Shown here piece by piece: positions 10,695 to 19,883 of a DNA stretch of 50,366 nucleotides. The first letter of the stretch is position 1. The number at the start of each line of letters is the position of its first letter. The notes beneath the pieces were generated by a model. That model ran no database searches. It saw nothing but the letters and a program-made list of their open reading frames with translations, and was not told the origin of the DNA. The stretch is from Falciphora oryzae (lineage: Eukaryota > Ascomycota > Sordariomycetes > Magnaporthales > Magnaporthaceae): the NCBI GenBank assembly GCA_000733355.1, contig JNVV01000036.1, positions 207,134 to 257,499 of the forward strand, given 5' to 3'. Made by a program: the position numbers and the translations under genes.

Positions 10695-11288
10695 GGACCC
10701 CGGCTTCAGGATTTTGGACACGCCCGCCGTTGAGGGCTGTGACCTATTCTCTGGGCAGGTAGCACTACCGCCACCACCGCCATTCCCACCACTGGCCTGT
10801 GCCGTGCCGCGGTTCTTGGCTTCGGTAATCCGCCAGCCCGCTATGCCGCCGACGACGCCGGCAATGATAACTCCCAGGATGGCGAGCCCAATGAAGATAA
10901 TGTTCCGCTTCCTGCTACCGCCGCTCCCGGGACCCCCTGCAGCGCCTTGCTCCTGCGGATGCGCCGAATAGCTTAGCGGCTGGGGGTTGCCGCCCCGATG
11001 GCTGCCGGCATAGTATCCGTGCGTGGCCTGGCTGATAATCTTGTCACTTTCTATGGGCGGCGACGTGGGCGGCGGGGCTAGCGGTGAGTGCGCCTCTGGG
11101 TATGTTGTCGAGGCTGGGGTTGTGGGCGGATAGCCTCCTGTTGGGGAGACGATCTGGGCTTGGGATGTTGTCTGGCGGCCACCGTTGACGACGTGCTTCT
11201 GGCCATCCCAGCAGGGATCGACCACAACCTCAAGGCCGGAGCCATCGTTATGTGGCGTCCCGGGGGTGTGCAATGGTTTCCGGTCCAT

Positions 11289-12171
11289 GTCGTAGCGCCG
11301 AATGGAGTTAAGGAAGCAAGGGGGGAAAGGAGGGAGAAAAAAAGAAAAAGAAAGGAGCTATGAGGAGGACATGGATGGGGTGAGGCAAGCCTCTTCGTAT
11401 TTCTCTCCCGTCTCTAGCCTAGGGTGATGGAGGGAGTAATACATGAGCCGTGGGGCGGAGCAGAGGGCGGACGGCAGTGTGCATGGGGTCGGTATTCCAT
11501 CCGGATAAGCCTAATCTCCAAGCGCGTCCGCAGCCAAGACGCGTGTTGAGCCAGTAAGTCGGCACGCCGGCGGGAAGCAAGGAGTGGGAGGGGTTGTAGG
11601 ACACAGCCGACGGGCGCATCTTGGCTTCTGGGCGATGATGATGGTGGGGACGGGGCCATCCGTTGACGACTGGGTGGACCAGTGGATCTTTTCCGCTGCG
11701 GGTCGGGAGAGAAGTGATCGAATATGGATCGCAAGCAAAAAAAAAAAAAAAAAAAACGCCCTTCCAGGAACGGCCGCCATCTCAGATCTGGGAGCGCCTC
11801 TTCCGCCGATGTATTTCCGCATCTGACTATTATTAGCCCCGAGCACGCGGTGCCGAGCGGCAGCAATCACGGGAGCGGCCCAGCAGTCAGACCTGGACAT
11901 GCGCCAAGAGCGCTGCTGTGCATGGCGGCTTTCTTTTGTGCTGCGTGCCGCGCCGGCTTCACGGCTGTGTCCTCTGGCCCCCAGCCCTGTGCTCCTCTGC
12001 CCCAAAATTTGGTGGCCGGAAAGAAGGGGCAGCGCGGGAATCGGGCCATCTGGGAGGAGCATTGGATGTCGCACAGTAATCTCGACATTCCGCCAATCGC
12101 CTGGCCCCAAACGCTGGCCAACACCTAACACGAATGCAACGCGCCACAGCCAAGAACGATCAACATTCTAC
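11289..12171. other. Intergenic promoter region with A20 tract
   Basis: This is the upstream region of the lectin-like gene and the 3' flank of the acetyltransferase gene. It contains a purine-rich run near 11330-11357, a probable 5' UTR element of the lectin-like gene, and A20 at 11737-11756. No gene is supported. Confidence 0.5.
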
Positions 12172-13294
12172 CTATTTTGGCCGGATCTCGCTCTCGCGGC
12201 CTCTGATGCACGCCGCCTGCTCCGGACTGACTCTCAAACCAAAGTGCTTCTCCAGCGCCCGGATTCTCTGCTCCTCACTGGTCAGCTTCTCCAGCAACTC
12301 GGACTTGCCGCGGATCGTCCGCTTGACCTCGTCCTTGTGGAGCACCATCGTCCCCTTGGCTCTAGGCCGGACACCACCGCTACTGGACACCTGGCTGTCC
12401 CCGTCTTCGTCCGCATCTCCACAAGGCTCCTCCTGCAAGATGGTGCGCACTGCCAGCACCGTCCTGACAAAGTAGCTGTCTGGGTGTGTCATGGCATGGT
12501 AGTTCATGACCTCGTAGTCGGCCGGCAGGTACTCGAGTTCAGAAAAGCAGTAGCGCGGCCGCCACGTCGGGCCCTCACCCTCCCACTCCTCCTTCTCCTC
12601 CTCGGCCACCGTCGATCCGGGCGAGTGCATCGTCGAGTACACCCAGACGCGCTGCGTCGGGTCGCTGTGCAGCAGCAGGCTCTTGTACTCGAGCCGCCCT
12701 CGCGTGCCCGGGACAGGCTCAAACTCGAAGCCGCCCTCACGCTCGGCGGCGGCGCGGTCCAGCGGCACGGGCGAAAACGAGCCGGCCTTCCCGAAGCCGA
12801 CGTCGACCATGTATCGCGTGCCGTCGATGGAGACGAGGTTCAAGTGGTGGTTCCTGGCCCGATGTGTTCCTCCAAGGTGAGCACCATGCCTTTCTCTCGA
12901 GATGGAGTGGCGGCCGGAGGAAGCAAGCAACATACCAGCCCAGAAACACGCCGTCCGGGCCCATGACCCTCCCGCCACCTCCGATGAGCGTGAAGCCCAG
13001 GCCGCGCAGGACGGCGCCGAAAAATGCGTTGAGTTCCATACAGTAACCACCCCGTCCCTCGATCACTATTTTGCGGAACAGGTCCTGCAGGTCCAGCGAC
13101 AGGGGCGGGCTGGCGGCCGAGTAGTGCAGCGACAGGCTCTCAAACGGCACGCGGGCCAGCTGGCGCGCCTGCAGCTCCGTCAGGAAGCCCAGGCGGTCCG
13201 AGTCGAGCCAGCCCGCCGGCCGAGTCGGGTCGGCGCGCAGGTCGTAGCCCAGGTGGGCAAAGTACTGCGCCAGCTGCTCCTCGCTGTAGCTCAT
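12172..13294 (-). CDS. Arylamine N-acetyltransferase (NAT family)
   Basis: Two exons (13294-12936 and 12853-12172, 82-bp GT-AG intron) encode 346 residues. The NAT catalytic triad is visible: C85 in GRGGYCMELN, H122 in GWNHHLNLV and D137 in RYMVDVGFG; the 15-residue His-Asp spacing equals that of human NAT. The family transfers an acyl group from acetyl- or malonyl-CoA to arylamines or arylhydroxylamines by ping-pong chemistry, in the cytosol. In fungi, relatives such as Fusarium FDB2/NAT1 malonylate and detoxify plant benzoxazolinone-derived aminophenols; the substrate here is unknown. The intron acceptor at 12854 was chosen because it joins GW to NHHLNLV. An acidic low-complexity insert (EEEKEEWEGEG) and a Ser/Gly-rich loop near the C-terminus are family-variable. 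The start ATG at 13294 is the first before the conserved region. Confidence 0.9.
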
Positions 13295-13946
13295 GATTTC
13301 GGTTTGGGCGACTGCAGGTGGTCTGTTGCGTCTTTGCTCCTTCGTCGAAGCGATGGACTTAGCGAGAGGGGAATGCAGCGACGTCCATCCGCAGCTCCCC
13401 CTCCTTCCAGCCAAGACCCCCCCCCCGGGTTGTTTACATTTCACAGCCCCAGGCGAGTCAGATGCGCAGAGCGCGGCCGTCTTGGCACATGGCTGGGGAT
13501 GATGATTCCACATGCTCCTCATTTGGCTGTCTGAACGAGGAGAAGAAAACCAATTGATTTGTCACGCTAGCTTGATAATCCCTCTGCGACGTCGCCCTTC
13601 GTGGTTCTAGGTTGGCGTTGCATTGCCGGCTTGGCGCAACAAGTGCCGCAGCCTCCGCCGACAGTTTGTCCGGGATTGGCAGCGGCTATGTGCAGCTGTA
13701 TGAGAGTAGAGGCCGCGTGGGCCGAATATCGAACGCACATGGTGTCGTCGTCGGCATCGTCGGCAAAGATAGCCTCTCGCCTCACTCCCTTTCCTTACAT
13801 CCCTGGAACGTGCACAATGTATTTGGCATATGTTTAAAAGAACTGATTTCTTGTGGAAATGTTGATATAACTCGGGGCTCTGGGGGGGTCCATGGTGGTC
13901 GAAACTCGGAGGTGTGGCAGCTGACCGCACGTGCGCTTCACTGCCC
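13295..13946. other. Intergenic, no gene seen
   Basis: This is the NAT promoter region plus the 3' flank of the next minus-strand ORF. A C10 run lies near 13418-13427. A 138-codon plus-strand frame (13612-14025) has no ATG at its start and overlaps the 3' end of the next gene; I do not accept it. Confidence 0.45.
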
Positions 13947-14621
13947 CTATTCCTCGTCAGGCTTGCCAGACGCGAAGAAGTGGGGACCCTTGTTCTTCCT
14001 CTTAGGCATGTTAGGCAGCCTCTGAGGAGGACTGGCCTGTTTGTGACCGAGGGGAGCGACGCGAGCGGCGATTGTCGAGGGGGGCGAGCCTGGACCGCTC
14101 CCCTGCAGCGGGTAACGATAGGTAGGGACCAACGTACCTTGGTCGTTCTCCTCAAGAGGGAACAGCGTGCGCATCTTCTCGTCCAGCTCCTGCAAGACGC
14201 GGTTGACCCTGACGGCCGATGCGGTGTTAGGGGTGTTAGTATAGCTCACTGCTCCAGCCTGAGGTGCGTTCACGACAAGCTCCGGCAGAGGATTCACACC
14301 ACGCCGCTTGCACAGAGCCTGGCGGCCTATGGCCTCGGGCGGACTGCGGCCCATGTGTCCCGCTGGCTGCAGTGGCGACGGCGTCTTGTGTTGCTCCTCG
14401 CTGGGAGAAACAGGGAGCGAGACTGCTCCACGTCGCTTTTTGGAAGAGACTGGAGGCACTGGCAGCTGCTGGAGAGATGAGGCAGTGAGCTTCTGGGGAG
14501 AGGAGACAGAGACAGCACCCCGCCGTCCTCTCGGTGAGACCGGGACCGGGGGGAGTGCGGCCATGTCTTCTCCGCTGCCGTGAGAGCTAGGTTGCACGGA
14601 TCCGTCCCCCCGTGTCGACAT
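13947..14621 (-). CDS. Hypothetical basic Ser/Pro-rich protein
   Basis: An intact 224-residue ORF from the ATG at 14621. It is rich in Ser, Pro, Arg and Lys. The motif RRGAVS occurs twice (RGRRGAVSVSS and KKRRGAVSLPVS), each next to SP sites, and a third basic patch (CKRRGVNPLP) follows. The conserved-looking centre (ASAVRVNRVLQELDEKMRTLFPLEEND) is probably helical. The C-terminus is again basic (MPKRKNKGP). There is no signal peptide or membrane segment, so a nuclear location is plausible. A good GTACGT donor at 14137 is followed by an AG only 35 nt later; removing that piece shifts the frame, so I keep the unspliced ORF. I do not recognise the family. Confidence 0.6.
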   Translation of the reverse strand: MSTRGDGSVQPSSHGSGEDMAALPPVPVSPRGRRGAVSVSSPQKLTASSLQQLPVPPVSSKKRRGAVSLPVSPSEEQHKTPSPLQPAGHMGRSPPEAIGRQALCKRRGVNPLPELVVNAPQAGAVSYTNTPNTASAVRVNRVLQELDEKMRTLFPLEENDQGTLVPTYRYPLQGSGPGSPPSTIAARVAPLGHKQASPPQRLPNMPKRKNKGPHFFASGKPDEE

Positions 14622-15417
14622 TGTGCAGTTGGTACTGGTTGGTTAGATGGGTCAAGTGTCAGACGATCTAGTCTATCTATGGAAGGTGCCCGAGGTGAAC
14701 TCCTTTGCAATGAGTAGACTGACGGCCTGGCAGGTGCGTGAGCATATGATGACATGAGTTCTGGCACACGGAAGGCGAGCGGGTGCTATAATATAAACGG
14801 CCGTCAACTTCTTTGTTTGTCTACTGAGCGAACAATAGGATTTGAAGATTGGCTAGGCCTTTATCTTTCCCGGCCTTTCATTGTCATTTTAGCACTTGTT
14901 CTTTCATTGTCAAAAACTGGACTTAAGCAAAGCCCATTACCCCAGACAATAGGGTCGTTCATTAATCATACGCCACCAAAGACCCAATCATTATTAGCCA
15001 TCTGGCCTACGCAGCTTCAAAGAACGTCTACTGATAAACATGTACTGAGCGTGCTGCTTGGCAGATAGCCGAGGCATTCACACGAGATCTGTATTGACCA
15101 TGTTTCTCTTGGTAGTGCTCCCCGGCTTGCGACGAATAACCCGTATCTGTCCGAGTAGCTGTAGACATTATAACGTTTCCGTCGAAATCCAATATGAAAC
15201 CATTGCGGCGAACTAATCTCGCATGCTACAAATGCAGATACAAGAGACGAGAGCCCAGTAAAATCGTTATTTCGCTCGTTATTTCGAATACGACTACCTT
15301 TTGCCGGAGCCGCCTCAACACGCTCGTACCACGCCGTCCAACAACATGTGTGACGGCCCATCTCACGTGTACAGGGTCTAGGGCTTTTTCTGGCGCAGCC
15401 TCATCAAAAGCTCCTGC
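14622..15417. other. Intergenic, AT-richer than neighbours
   Basis: This stretch lies between the hypothetical gene and the solo LTR. Base composition is visibly more AT-rich (about 14780-15310) than the genic DNA, which fits a repeat-targeted island in a genome with repeat-induced mutation, but I find no transposon ORF. Confidence 0.4.
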
Positions 15418-15720
15418 TGTTGGATTATTATTCCAGCACTATTCCGGCGCATGCACTTGAGGGATCTGGAAGCCGGGAAGGCTTGGGAGGCCCGAGCCCT
15501 CCGGGGCCCACAGGGCCCCCGTAACCTGGAGGGCCAAGCCATGATTGGCAATGTATATAAGGGGCTTGGTTGCCGTCCCTCTCTAGCAGATAGATCCCTT
15601 TCCTCTTCACGCGCACAATAGAGGATCTAACCAACCGTTAGGATCCGTGTTCGTCACTCCTGGGAGATCTCCGTGCCCGGCCCCCATTGGGGCCAACAGG
15701 AGTACCAACTCCTACCGACA
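15418..15720. mobile_element. Solo LTR, probably Ty1/copia-like, with 5-bp TSD
   Basis: A 303-bp segment begins TGTTGG and ends CCGACA, near-perfect inverted ends bounded by TG...CA. It is flanked by identical CCTGC pentamers (15413-15417 and 15721-15725), the target-site duplication left by retrotransposon integration. Inside it are a TATA box (TATATAA, 15554-15560) and a CT-rich stretch typical of an LTR promoter and start zone. No internal gag-pol sequence is adjacent, so this is a solo LTR left after LTR-LTR recombination. Assignment to copia rests on the TGTTGG end and is tentative. Confidence 0.75.
15554..15560 (+). promoter_or_regulatory. TATA box inside solo LTR
   Basis: TATATAA sits in the middle of the 303-bp LTR, the usual place of the retrotransposon promoter; CT-rich sequence follows about 20-40 bp downstream. 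Confidence 0.5.
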
Positions 15721-16141
15721 CCTGCACTGTCAGCTAATTTTTGCAATCTGGTACTAAATCCTGTGGCGTGGTTAGAGATTGAAGCATGGCAGCAAAAGTT
15801 CAAAGTGGTGATGCCAAGGGAGGCATAATTCAGGAGACATAATGACACTAGATACAATTTTCACTTCTCCGCCGTCAGTATTCTGTCAAGTTGTTAGTTA
15901 GACTTAGTATTATCAGAGCCCAATGGCTGGATAATCGGTTACCTACATACCCGGATGTAAAACAAACTGTTCCTGCGCGCTGATAATGATCGGTCTTGGC
16001 CTGGGAAAGGCTGGGAGCCCACTGCGCTCTGACAATGATCAATCTTGGCCTAGAGAGGCTGCGAGTTCAGCCCGCCCCAATCGCGAATGATAGTTCAAAA
16101 AAGAAACATCGCGGTCGGTCGGCACTGTGACAGTTGGCTAG
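15721..16141. other. Intergenic with 49-bp-offset duplication
   Basis: The notable content is two diverged copies of a 44-bp segment (15975-16018 and 16023-16066). The rest shows nothing recognisable. Confidence 0.45.
15975..16066. repeat. Diverged direct duplication
   Basis: Copies centred on ATGATC and TTGGCCT repeat with a 49-bp offset (CTGATAATGATCGGTCTTGG against CTGACAATGATCAATCTTGG). Most mismatches are transitions, including GG to AA and GGG to AGA, as expected from repeat-induced point mutation. Confidence 0.6.
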
Positions 16142-16543
16142 TTAGCGCTTAGAGTCCTGGGCCTGCTCGTCCTTGGCCGGGCCGTCACAGCCCGTACTCA
16201 CCTTGCCGCTGGTGTTCTCCGGCTGCGCGGCATCGAACGGCTCTCTCGTCGGGCTCGGGATCCAGGTCGACTGGAACTCGGGGCGCGGCGGGCGCGGCGG
16301 CACCACGACCCAGCCCTCGTCGAGGGGCTTCTTGTCGCGGGGATCGCCGCGCATGTACTCGACGTAATTGCTAGCAGTGCGGGCGGCGTCCCCCACCTTG
16401 GCGGCGGTCTTCTCGACCTTGCGGCGGAGGCGGCCCATGAGCGTGGTGGGCTTGGGCTTTATCTCTATTCCGGGACGCATGCCGAGGATGCTATCCAGGT
16501 CGACCTTGCCGCCGGAGCCGTTCGTGCTGTTCGTCGAAGGCAT
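16142..16543 (-). CDS. Small hypothetical protein
   Basis: The ORF from the ATG at 16543 encodes 133 residues. It has a Ser/Asn/Gly N-terminus, a central basic helix (LMGRLRRKVEKTAAKVGDAA), a GDPRDKKPLDEGWVVVPP segment and a disordered tail. In-frame sequence continues upstream to 16795, but the internal Met with ACG-rich context (MPSTNSTNGS) looks like the real start. A strong GTGAGT donor at 16201, a GCTAAC branch site and CACAG at 16124 define a possible 78-bp intron; using it would replace the last residues with CRPTAMFLF and give 123 residues. I cannot tell which form is used. There is no known domain. Confidence 0.6.
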   Translation of the reverse strand: MPSTNSTNGSGGKVDLDSILGMRPGIEIKPKPTTLMGRLRRKVEKTAAKVGDAARTASNYVEYMRGDPRDKKPLDEGWVVVPPRPPRPEFQSTWIPSPTREPFDAAQPENTSGKVSTGCDGPAKDEQAQDSKR

Positions 16544-17058
16544 CGCACGAGAGGGAGAGTGGATGGTTGGTTGAGTGGAGTAGCTAACTGACTGTCTGTC
16601 TGAAGTGAATTCCTCAAGTTCTGCTAGGCAGATTGTCAAGCTCAGAGTACCAACGAAGGGTGATAGATGAAGACAGGAGAGTCTAGGGTAGGAAGCTGTG
16701 TTCGTCGGAGGGCGTCCTGGAATAAATACACTTGCGGAGGGCTTGCTCGGCCTGTCCAGACAAAAGGAGTGTCTGGCCCCTGACAGCTCAAACAATGGCC
16801 ATGTGTGCTACCCGACAGTTTCCTTGTTGGCGTTGGGAGGCTGTTGTCGCGTTCTTCGACGTCTCGTTCAACCAAAATCCTGTCGTGTGCAAGTTGAGAA
16901 CAAAGGAAACTGACGGACATACGAGGGCGGGCCAAAGCGGGCACACGCAGAGAAAACGCATCATGGCGCGAGCGTTGCATGGAAAGCGTCGGGCATGGAA
17001 ATCTTCCAGCGATGCAATAAATATTCCGACATTTCTATCCAAGGACACCAGTAACCAC
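16544..17058. other. Intergenic, no gene seen
   Basis: This is the promoter of the small hypothetical gene and the 3' flank of the GNAT gene, both on the minus strand. Overlapping short frames on both strands are not supported. Confidence 0.45.
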
Positions 17059-17634
17059 TCAGCTCCCACCATCCTGGTTGTCCGCCTCCTTTCTAGCGTT
17101 TACAAAGCCATGCGCTCCCGTGTACGAGCCCCCAACGTAGATCATTCCGTGCTCGTCCAGCTCACGGCTGTGGATAAAGCCCGTCTTCTTGTAGAGACCA
17201 ATGCCGGCCGGGTCCGCCAGCAAATTAATATACGGCACGCCCTCGTAGTCCGGGCGGTTCCGCTCGATGTAGGCCAGCAGCTCGCGCATGATGGCCGCCC
17301 CGAGGCCCCGCCGCTGATGCTCCGGGAGCACGGCCATATCGGCAATGTGGAAGTACCAGCCACCGTCTGAGATGACGCGTCCCATGCCGACGGCAACTTG
17401 GCTGGAGGTGGTATCGAGCGACTGCTGCTGTGGCGCCGCGTAGCGGACGTGACAGCCATACCAGGTCCCAGATACCGCCCTGGATGCCTGCGGCTCGGTC
17501 ACGGACGTGAGCCCCGATGCGACGCGGAGGTTGCGATATGCGGGCACTTGCGGCATCCCGACATGCAGTGTGTAGCCTAGTGGGAGCGTGGGGTTAGGCG
17601 CTGTCGCTGCCTCGGGCGCTGCAGTTGTCTCCAT
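17059..17634 (-). CDS. GNAT-family N-acetyltransferase
   Basis: A single-exon ORF of 191 residues from the ATG at 17634. The acetyl-CoA binding motif A is clear: MAVLPEHQRRGLGAAIMREL, with the Q/R-x-x-G-x-G core QRRGLG, preceded by the beta-strand WYFHIAD and followed by PYINLLADPAGIGLYKKTGF (motif B region with the usual Tyr). The upstream part (PAYRNLRVASGL) matches a common fungal and bacterial GNAT subfamily of unknown substrate. The reaction is transfer of acetyl from acetyl-CoA to an amine; the acceptor is unknown. The frame is open upstream to 17829, but a TATA-like GTATATATAC lies about 95 bp before 17634, which supports the internal start. No targeting signal is seen. Confidence 0.8.
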   Translation of the reverse strand: METTAAPEAATAPNPTLPLGYTLHVGMPQVPAYRNLRVASGLTSVTEPQASRAVSGTWYGCHVRYAAPQQQSLDTTSSQVAVGMGRVISDGGWYFHIADMAVLPEHQRRGLGAAIMRELLAYIERNRPDYEGVPYINLLADPAGIGLYKKTGFIHSRELDEHGMIYVGGSYTGAHGFVNARKEADNQDGGS

Positions 17635-18059
17635 CGGGCTCTGCAGGTTGACTCTACCGAGCGTGGCGGCCGTTTTGGGCGAGGGGATAGATGGCGAGGG
17701 CGGCCTGCTGCCTACTACCTGGGTAGGTATATATACGTCTAGCTTAGCGCTCGGATCGGAGCTCGGGGCTCGGATTGGGCGGGTGGGACACTGCATATCT
17801 AGCCCGCGCCCTGCTGATGACTGACGCATATATGGCAGACGTATGCTTCCAGGCTACAGCTGCGCAATTGCCAATCCATCTCCGATATGGAGGGGCATCT
17901 CCGCCATCGTCAACGAGGGCGTCGTCGAGAGGTTCAAGAGGCAGGTATACAAGCTGGGCGAGCCTTTGGCGCCCCACTGCGAGGCGCGCACTCATCACAT
18001 ACAACCAACCATCCCGTATGGAAATGGTGCAGCAGGCCCGGTCAGGGCGCGTTATCAAC
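17635..18059. other. Intergenic / GNAT promoter region
   Basis: It contains the TATA-like GTATATATAC at 17728-17737 reading toward the GNAT gene. Competing open frames on both strands at 17744-18361 are of unclear status. Confidence 0.4.
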
Positions 18060-18974
18060 TTATCGGCCGGGATCCTCGGCAACTCCTTCGACCTGCAATG
18101 CAGCGAGCCACCAGCTGCTGTAAGGCCCCTCCACCCGTTGACAAAGCCTGCGCAGTGCCGCGAAAAGATCGAGGGCCAGCGCAAAATCGACCATCTCGCC
18201 TTTGGCGACTGCATCCCTGTTTTTGGTAGTACTTTCGTGGACATGGCCAGGCGGCTCTGGAAGCCACTGGTTAGCGATCGAAGCGCTATGATTGGCTCGC
18301 AAACGACGTCGCCGGCGGCGAGCTGAAGAAGTGGCGTATGGACCAGATTGTTCCAGGCCAATTCGTCGCGGCACGGTTGCGATCGCCCTCAAACCCAACA
18401 GCTGCTTGTGCGCCAACAGCGAGGCGTTTCCGGGTTCAGCCTCGGGGCCGGTCCAAAGTTGAAGCTCCCGCATGTCTCGATCCTCGGTCGGCGCGGAGAA
18501 CCAGTAACCTGGCCATTCTGCGCCGTTTCCCACCTCTTTTCGGATGACTTCCCGTGCTGACGATTGGATAAACGAAAATTTCCAGAGGGAAACGCGCCGT
18601 ATGTCGGTAAACAGACCGTGGACGTCGCTGAGCAGGTGGGCGAGGGGTTTTTCGGAAAGCGGAACGAAGCGAACGGGCTTGGCCAGGAACCTCAGGTTCA
18701 GCGTCCGCCAGACGGGGGTCGAGGGCCGCGAATGATCCGATTGCGAGTCGGCATTTGTTTTGGACTCTGTGCCTGACACGGAGCCTGACGGCGATGGCGG
18801 CGATGGCGGCATATCGGCCACCGGGTCCTGACTGTCCACGCTACCCACGGCGTCGACAGCGAGGGGATTTTGGGGCGGTTGCTCGCCGACCTCGCGCAGC
18901 CACGCAGAGGACCAGGCTGCGTGTGTCCGCAGAGGGATCCATGATCTGGAAGGGATGGAAAATCGTTCGGTCAA
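18060..18974 (-). CDS. Doubtful hypothetical gene, possibly decayed
   Basis: A long minus-strand frame (about 305 codons) has a protein-like middle: a Pro/Ser-rich linker, then WRTLNLRFLAKPVRFVPLSE, DVHGLFTDIRRVSLWKFSFI and EVGNGAEWPGYWFSAPTEDR. It has no ATG at its 5' end (first codon of the open stretch is TTG); an internal Met lies at MPPSPPSPSG, and an ATG in another frame lies near 18944. The C-terminal third is poorly protein-like (runs of Arg). Plus-strand frames in 17775-18326 are also open. I regard this as an unproved gene, perhaps with an unrecognised first exon or already degenerate. Confidence 0.35.
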   Translation of the reverse strand: MTERFSIPSRSWIPLRTHAAWSSAWLREVGEQPPQNPLAVDAVGSVDSQDPVADMPPSPPSPSGSVSGTESKTNADSQSDHSRPSTPVWRTLNLRFLAKPVRFVPLSEKPLAHLLSDVHGLFTDIRRVSLWKFSFIQSSAREVIRKEVGNGAEWPGYWFSAPTEDRDMRELQLWTGPEAEPGNASLLAHKQLLGLRAIATVPRRIGLEQSGPYATSSARRRRRRLRANHSASIANQWLPEPPGHVHESTTKNRDAVAKGEMVDFALALDLFAALRRLCQRVEGPYSSWWLAALQVEGVAEDPGR

Positions 18975-19883
18975 GTGGCGGATTGACCTCTTGTTATTCT
19001 TCTTGGGTGAGCGGCTGTTTTCAACTGCACCCAGGCCTGAAGCCCAGCACAGAACAATTGGCGGTCAGTGCGACCACCTGAGCTCATCGTGTAGTTTGGG
19101 TTAGTAAATGTGCGATATGCACGTTCCCCAAATAAAAGCCCGCAGTCCGTATAAACTGCACAGCGGGATTAGGAAATGGGCAACGGGGGCTCCAATTGGC
19201 GTGTCGGAATTGTGACGCGGAGAGCTTGCATGGGTATCGGGTTGACGAAGATGGAGATGGTCACAGCATCGCAAAGCACCCCCTGAGCCCCTGACTGTGA
19301 GATCTGCCTCTCACGTCTTCAAGTAAACCGCGGCAATGGCATTCGCGTGTGCAACGGTTAATTGATTAGAGTAAAATCACAAAGCAACCGATGGTCCAAT
19401 TGCGTCATCCGATGATGAAGTTTGATATTGGGCAGCGTAGTTGAGATTGTCGCCGTGGTGTCTCCTGTACTCCATAATTATCTTCCAAAGTCCCTGTCCC
19501 CATGTGCCATTGGGTCAAACAGGTGTCAAGCATGAAGATGCCCATCGAAGCCAGCAGCCGCTTTTGGTTTGTTTGGGTCGGTCGGGTTGTAACCCGCCGC
19601 CCAGTCCCAGAAAGGACGGTTCGTGAATGCTCGTACATGCAGTAAAGACGCAAGTCGCCGTCAGCCCATGGTATCTTCGTTCCCAAAAAAATGCATTTTC
19701 CTCAAACGCCTGATTCCGGTATGCCATACTTTGTATGACGAACCATCCTGAACGCCGTCATTACACAAAGTAAAAGAAGAAGAAAATATGTATATGGCAT
19801 ACACCGGGGTTTCCGGAAATAGACCAAGAAAATATGCAACAGGGAAGAGTAAACGAAGGGAGTATGAGTGCTCAAGATACTGA
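18975..19883. other. Intergenic, no gene seen
   Basis: This stretch lies between the doubtful gene and the 3' end of the bHLH gene. It presumably holds the bHLH 3' UTR. AT content is raised near 19340-19400 and 19740-19860. No ORF is supported. Confidence 0.45.

Larger units (their letters stand above)
9553..11288 (-). pseudogene. Membrane-anchored lectin-like beta-propeller gene, frame-broken
   Basis: Exon 1 (11288 to 10467) encodes a Pro/Ser-rich cytoplasmic head, one membrane segment (IIFIGLAILGVIIAGVVGG) flanked by RKR, a Gly-rich linker and the start of an extracellular domain. Exon 2 (10380-9553) follows an 86-bp GT-AG intron. The architecture and repeats of the type LRVVYRSTEGGRLAVF and TRLVWRGEDGRIMTGW resemble fungal fucose-specific-lectin-like propellers (Aleuria aurantia lectin superfamily); sugar binding is inference. 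The frame is broken in exon 1 by a 22-bp tandem duplication (10651-10694), after which translation stops near 10578, and again by a C15 run (plus-strand G15, 10543-10557) where C13 or C16 would keep frame. It may be a true pseudogene, a strain polymorphism or an assembly error. Confidence 0.6.

Noticed and set aside
11899..12966. 355-codon plus-strand frame over the acetyltransferase
   Set aside because: The opposite strand carries the full NAT catalytic triad.
13612..14025. Plus-strand frame upstream of NAT
   Set aside because: No ATG at its start, no domain, and it overlaps the 3' end of a better minus-strand ORF.
14103..14137. 35-nt candidate intron in the 13947-14621 ORF
   Set aside because: It is too short, and removing it shifts the frame into stops.
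15418..15698. Shorter LTR boundary ending CCAACA
   Set aside because: It gives perfect inverted ends but no target duplication; the 15720 end gives a perfect 5-bp duplication.
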